Source: Selenomonadaceae bacterium (GTDB lineage: Bacteria; Bacillota; Negativicutes; Selenomonadales; Selenomonadaceae). From it: 9,792 bases of DNA. The notes beneath the pieces are model-generated. The model made no database searches and had not been told where the DNA came from. It saw only the letters and a list, made by a program, of their open reading frames with translations. Positions within the stretch are counted from its first letter, which is position 1, and each line of letters begins with the position of its first letter. The DNA is taken from assembly GCA_017445435.1 (NCBI GenBank), contig JAFSUE010000167.1, positions 1 through 9,792 on the forward strand, in the 5' to 3' direction. The position numbers were made by a program, and so were the translations under genes. Shown here in pieces: positions 6,597-9,792 of the stretch.

Positions 6597-7505
6597 ATGG
6601 CGCGACAAAATATTTTCGGTACAGTTTTCGGCGTCGAAGCGGGAATGATGCAAATTGCCGTATTCCCAAATATCAGTAAAAGACGTAGCGGCGAGATTGT
6701 CGACCGCATTTTTAATTTCTACCGCAATAAAAATGTTCGGCTTGTAATGCCAGCTACAGAGGCGCGGCAATTTCGCAAGGAAGAATACGGCTTGCCCTGC
6801 GTCGAACGTGTCCACATTGACATGGCGCTATCAATCGGCGGTGACGGTACGCTTATCGGCGTTTGCAGGCGTTTTCGTGAACAAGATATTCCTGTTTGCG
6901 GAATAAATTTAGGTACGCTTGGATTTTTAGCTGACATTGAACCACGCGAACTTGAAAGCCGCTTGGGAAAAATTTTAATCGGCGATTACGTCGTAGAAAA
7001 TCGCTTACTTTTAAGCGGCTACATTGCCGACGAACTTGGCGAAAAATTTTTAGGCAACGCGATTAATGACGTTGTAATTTCTAAAGGAACTTCTGCGCGG
7101 ATGTTGCGAATGGAAATTTTTGTGAACGATACGCATTTGACGAACTGCAAGGCTGACGGTTTAATTGTTTCAAGCCCAACTGGATCGACGGCGTATTCAT
7201 TAAGCGCTGGTGGTCCAATCCTCAACCCAAATATTCGCGCACTGATTATCATTCCGATTTGTCCACATACTTTTCAAATGCGACCGCTTGTCGTCAATGA
7301 AGATGATGAAGTACGAATTAAAGTTTACGCCAATTCCGAAATAATTGTTATGCTAGACGGTCAAGAAAATTTCAAAGTTCAGCCGAATTATGAAGTTGTC
7401 GTTAAAAAGTCTCACAATACCGTACAGATTGTAAAGTTTGCCGATAAAAATTATTACGACGTTTTGAAGGCTAAACTTTGGGGTACTGGCGGCGACTGGC
7501 ACTAA
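6597..7505 (+). CDS. nadK: NAD kinase
   Basis: NAD kinase phosphorylates NAD to NADP in the cytoplasm and is the only known route to NADP in most bacteria. The family signature is complete: GGDGT at 81-85 (phosphate-binding and catalytic Asp), NLGTLGFL at 104-111, NDVVISKG at 157-164, DGLIVSSPTGSTAYSLSAGG at 187-206, and ICPHTF with RPLV at 221-232. At 302 residues it is slightly longer than many bacterial enzymes. The excess is an N-terminal extension of 16 residues before MMQIAVFPN, which is where family members usually begin. An ATG pair at 6645 and 6648 is thus an alternative start, but the ribosome binding site favours 6597. In many Firmicutes nadK sits beside tlyA, argR and recN; here it lies between surface and envelope genes instead. 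Confidence 0.96.
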   Translation: MARQNIFGTVFGVEAGMMQIAVFPNISKRRSGEIVDRIFNFYRNKNVRLVMPATEARQFRKEEYGLPCVERVHIDMALSIGGDGTLIGVCRRFREQDIPVCGINLGTLGFLADIEPRELESRLGKILIGDYVVENRLLLSGYIADELGEKFLGNAINDVVISKGTSARMLRMEIFVNDTHLTNCKADGLIVSSPTGSTAYSLSAGGPILNPNIRALIIIPICPHTFQMRPLVVNEDDEVRIKVYANSEIIVMLDGQENFKVQPNYEVVVKKSHNTVQIVKFADKNYYDVLKAKLWGTGGDWH

Positions 7506-7507
7506 TT

Positions 7508-7540
7508 GAATTAAGAATTTAGAATTAAGAATTAAGAATG
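7508..7540 (+). repeat. Heptanucleotide tandem repeat GAATTAA upstream of the DUF4127 gene
   Basis: Four copies of a 7-mer (GAATTAA, GAATTTA, GAATTAA, GAATTAA) at 7508-7535 are followed by a partial GAATG. It starts 2 nt after the nadK stop and fills most of the 46-nt spacer up to the ATG at 7552, leaving little room for a strong ribosome binding site. Confidence 0.85.
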
Positions 7541-7551
7541 TGGAATGGATT

Positions 7552-9168
7552 ATGAGGAAAAATTTTTTATATAAATTATTTTTGATATTGACTATAATTT
7601 TTTGTACAACTGCGCGGGCAAATGCGGCTGGCGAAAAAATTTTATTCGTACCTGTTGACGACCGCCCAATTACTTTTAATGAAACTGTCGACGTACTTCA
7701 GCAAGCTGGTTGTGAAATGATTTTGCCGCCGAAAAATTATTTTGACCGTTTCGGTAACAGTGAATCGCCTGAAAAAATTTTGGCGTGGCTGGAAAAAAAT
7801 GTTTCTTCAGCTGACGCGGCAGTCATCTCATCTGATGCCATACTTTACGGCGGGCTTATCCCTTCACGTAAACACGAATTCTCCGCCGACGTTTTAAATT
7901 CCCGCCTTGAACGTTTAAAAGCTCTTCGCAAAAAAAATCCTAACTTGAAAATTTACGTCTTATGTTCATTAATGCGAACTCCTCACGAAGGCACTGAAGG
8001 TTCTATCGAAGAGCCCGAATATTACGCCCAGTACGGCAAAGATATTTTTACCGCGACTTCATTGGCTTATAAAAATGAAACAGTTGGATTGACTAGTGGC
8101 GAACGTATGGCGATGAACAATCTTTTCATAAATATTCCTACTGAAATTTTTAATGATTGGTACGAACGCCGACAAAAAAATCTTGACGCTACAAAAAAAA
8201 TTCTTGACTTGACGAACGACGGCACTATTAGCTACTTAATTATTGGGCGCGATGACCATTGGGCTTTCAGTCAAACTCAACGCGAAAGTCAAGAAATAAT
8301 TTCCTACGCGGAAAAAAATAATCTTACCAAAACAAAATTTCAAATGTTATCTGGCATTGATGAATTTGGCTTACTCCTTTTGACGCGAGCTGTTGACGAC
8401 CTGCGCGGCAATTCGCCTAAAGTTTACGTCGACTACAACATTGGCATAGGCGCTAAAACTTTTCCAGCTTATTCCGACGAAACAGTTGGCGTTGCTATAA
8501 ACAGTGAACTTTCAATCGCTGGCGGACAAATTGTCAACAATCCTAAAGCCGCTGACTTCGTCTTACTTGTCAACACTGACCCTGCAGGCGAAACTTACCA
8601 CAGCCATAACGCCTTGCCTAATCAGCGCGACGAAAATTTTGACTCCAACGCGCCGCGTTACGGTACAAAATATTTTGTCGATATGGTTGAACGCTACGTC
8701 GACAAAGGTTACCCAGTTTGTGTGGCGGATATAACTTTTGCAAACGGCGCTGATAATGCCATGATGAATTTGTTGAAGGAACGCGATTTACTTTTTAAGT
8801 TGCAAGCTTACGCGGGCTGGAACACGGCGAATAATACATTAGGCTTTGTTATTGGCACGGGAATTTTGACGCGCTACATGACGCAAGAGTCTAAAGATAA
8901 ACTTTTGGCAATGCGTTATCTTGATGATTGGGCGTACCAAGCGAATGTTCGAACGACGGTCGGCGATTGGATTTTCTATGAATTTCCGAATAGCGAAAAA
9001 TTTTATAGCGGATTTGGCGGAAAAAATATTACTGTTGAAAATAAAATAACGGAGCTAATGCGTGAATTTGCCGCTAAAAATTTGCCGCCGTATGAATTTC
9101 TGCGCGACTTTAAAGTTAGTTGTGCGTGGAACAGAATGTTTGAAGTTGAAATAAATTTTAGTGAGTAG
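7552..9168 (+). CDS. DUF4127 family exported protein
   Basis: The 538-residue protein has an N-terminal signal peptide (basic start, hydrophobic core at about 9-18, probable cleavage after ARANA near residue 25). The mature part carries motifs I associate with the DUF4127 family: VPVDDRP at 33-39, SSDAILYGGLIPSR at 93-106, GRDDHW at 232-237, VADITFANGAD at 391-401 and YAGWNTANNTLG at 420-431. The conserved Asp, His and Gly positions suggest an enzyme, but the family's reaction is not established to my knowledge. The ATG at 7552 is preferred because the signal peptide then starts normally; a GTG at 7540 would add four residues. Neither start has a strong ribosome binding site. The stop at 9166-9168 lies 13 nt before the start of an HGSNAT-like acyltransferase, suggesting one transcription unit and perhaps a shared cell-surface sugar pathway. 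Confidence 0.92.
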   Translation: MRKNFLYKLFLILTIIFCTTARANAAGEKILFVPVDDRPITFNETVDVLQQAGCEMILPPKNYFDRFGNSESPEKILAWLEKNVSSADAAVISSDAILYGGLIPSRKHEFSADVLNSRLERLKALRKKNPNLKIYVLCSLMRTPHEGTEGSIEEPEYYAQYGKDIFTATSLAYKNETVGLTSGERMAMNNLFINIPTEIFNDWYERRQKNLDATKKILDLTNDGTISYLIIGRDDHWAFSQTQRESQEIISYAEKNNLTKTKFQMLSGIDEFGLLLLTRAVDDLRGNSPKVYVDYNIGIGAKTFPAYSDETVGVAINSELSIAGGQIVNNPKAADFVLLVNTDPAGETYHSHNALPNQRDENFDSNAPRYGTKYFVDMVERYVDKGYPVCVADITFANGADNAMMNLLKERDLLFKLQAYAGWNTANNTLGFVIGTGILTRYMTQESKDKLLAMRYLDDWAYQANVRTTVGDWIFYEFPNSEKFYSGFGGKNITVENKITELMREFAAKNLPPYEFLRDFKVSCAWNRMFEVEINFSE

Positions 9169-9188
9169 TAAGTAGTTAGTAGTGAATA
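9161..9188 (+). repeat. Heptanucleotide repeat GTNAGTA spanning a stop and a start codon
   Basis: Four consecutive 7-mers read GTGAGTA, GTAAGTA, GTTAGTA and GTGAATA. The first and second contain the TAG stop of the DUF4127 gene (9166-9168). The fourth begins with the GTG start of the next gene (9182). No Shine-Dalgarno sequence of the AGGAG type is seen, so the downstream gene may depend on re-initiation by ribosomes ending at 9168. Confidence 0.8.
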
Positions 9189-9792
9189 GAATTTTTGAAC
9201 TTGATGTATTTCGCGGGCTGGCGATTTTCATAATGATTGTGGTTGACGCGCCGCCTGCCTATATCTACGAAATTTTACAGCACGCGCAATGGGAAGGTTT
9301 AACGATAGCTGATATTGCCTTCCCTAGTTTTGTTTTTGCAATGGGAATGTCCGCCGCAATTTCAAGTTCGCGCAGAATTTTAACGTGGCAAAAAATTTTT
9401 CGCCGCGCAGGTTTACTTTTCGTACTTGGAATAATTTTAAATGAAACGTGGCACATTTCCGCGTACCTGTTCGATGAAAATTTTACAAGCGCCGATTTGT
9501 ACAGCAACGCGATTAAACATTTTCGACTATTCGGAGTACTTCAACGATTGGCGTTGACGTACATTTTGGGAATGGCGATAACAAAATTTTTCACGAGCAA
9601 CGGAAAAATTTTCATGGCGGCATTTGTACTTTTAATTGTGTCGTCAATCGGCTTTCACGTCTACGCAGAAAATCCTTTCGACGAAGTGAACAATATCAGC
9701 GGCGCACTTGATTTAATCTTCCCAACGGCGAATCACATTTACACGCCGACTGGTGATCCAGAGGGCTTGTACGGTACATTGTCTTCAACGGC
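9182..9792 (+). CDS. HGSNAT-like membrane acyltransferase (DUF5009/DUF1624 type), 3'-truncated
   Basis: The frame opens at GTG 9182 and is still open at the right edge, giving 203 residues. An in-frame stop at 9173 rules out an earlier start, and GTG places LDVFRGL at residues 7-13, where the family normally has it. Further family features are HAQWEGLTIADIAFPSFVFA from H34, the position I recall as the active-site His of human heparan-alpha-glucosaminide N-acetyltransferase, and DPEGLYGTLSS at 192-202. Hydrophobic segments at about 12-22, 43-58, 76-88, 117-132 and 142-158 fit a multi-pass inner-membrane protein. Family members are thought to move acetyl groups from cytoplasmic acetyl-CoA to sugars across the membrane; the substrate here is unknown. 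The arrangement with the upstream DUF4127 gene suggests linked function. A downstream ATG at 9233 would lose the LDVFRGL motif and is unlikely. Confidence 0.87.
   Translation, partial: MNRIFELDVFRGLAIFIMIVVDAPPAYIYEILQHAQWEGLTIADIAFPSFVFAMGMSAAISSSRRILTWQKIFRRAGLLFVLGIILNETWHISAYLFDENFTSADLYSNAIKHFRLFGVLQRLALTYILGMAITKFFTSNGKIFMAAFVLLIVSSIGFHVYAENPFDEVNNISGALDLIFPTANHIYTPTGDPEGLYGTLSST

Overview
The window is a coding-dense stretch of about 9.8 kb with every supported gene on the + strand. It reads as bacterial: AGGAG-type ribosome binding sites, short AT-rich spacers, and coding sequence rich in GAC, GGC, AAC and ACG codons. The combination of a classical NAD kinase, a DUF4127 protein, an HGSNAT-like acyltransferase and a huge Cys-free surface repeat protein suggests an anaerobic Firmicute, possibly of the Negativicutes/Selenomonadales. 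That assignment is inference; no rRNA or other phylogenetic marker is present.

Positions 1-4722 are the 3' part of a very large repeat protein; its start lies left of the window. It holds eight degenerate beta-rich modules (here B1-B8, about 95-118 residues each), interrupted and preceded by copies of a different module (A). These are followed by a Thr/Pro/Ser/Asn-rich stalk, a 12-residue acidic tandem repeat, an acidic segment, a tail with a motif phased at about 30 residues, and a very acidic Asn/Asp/Ser terminus. An A+B block is duplicated at 1755 nt. It looks like an adhesin or surface-layer-type fibre, with any secretion or anchoring domain outside the window.

Positions 4723-6508 hold a small hairpin, a 207-residue exported protein of unknown function and a family 2 glycosyltransferase. 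Given the neighbouring Thr/Ser/Asn-rich protein, these could act on or with it, but nothing in the sequence proves that.

Positions 6597-7505 encode NAD kinase (nadK), a housekeeping gene with all the expected motifs. Positions 7552-9168 encode an exported DUF4127 protein. From 9182 to the right edge is the N-terminal part of a membrane HGSNAT-like acyltransferase that starts with GTG and is cut by the window. The junctions on both sides of the DUF4127 gene carry different heptanucleotide tandem repeats, one of which includes the stop codon of one gene and the start codon of the next. I found no RNA genes, insertion sequences, CRISPR arrays or convincing intrinsic terminators. Nothing here amounts to a clearly new defence or mobile system; the most unusual items are the repeat protein and the heptad-repeat gene junctions.
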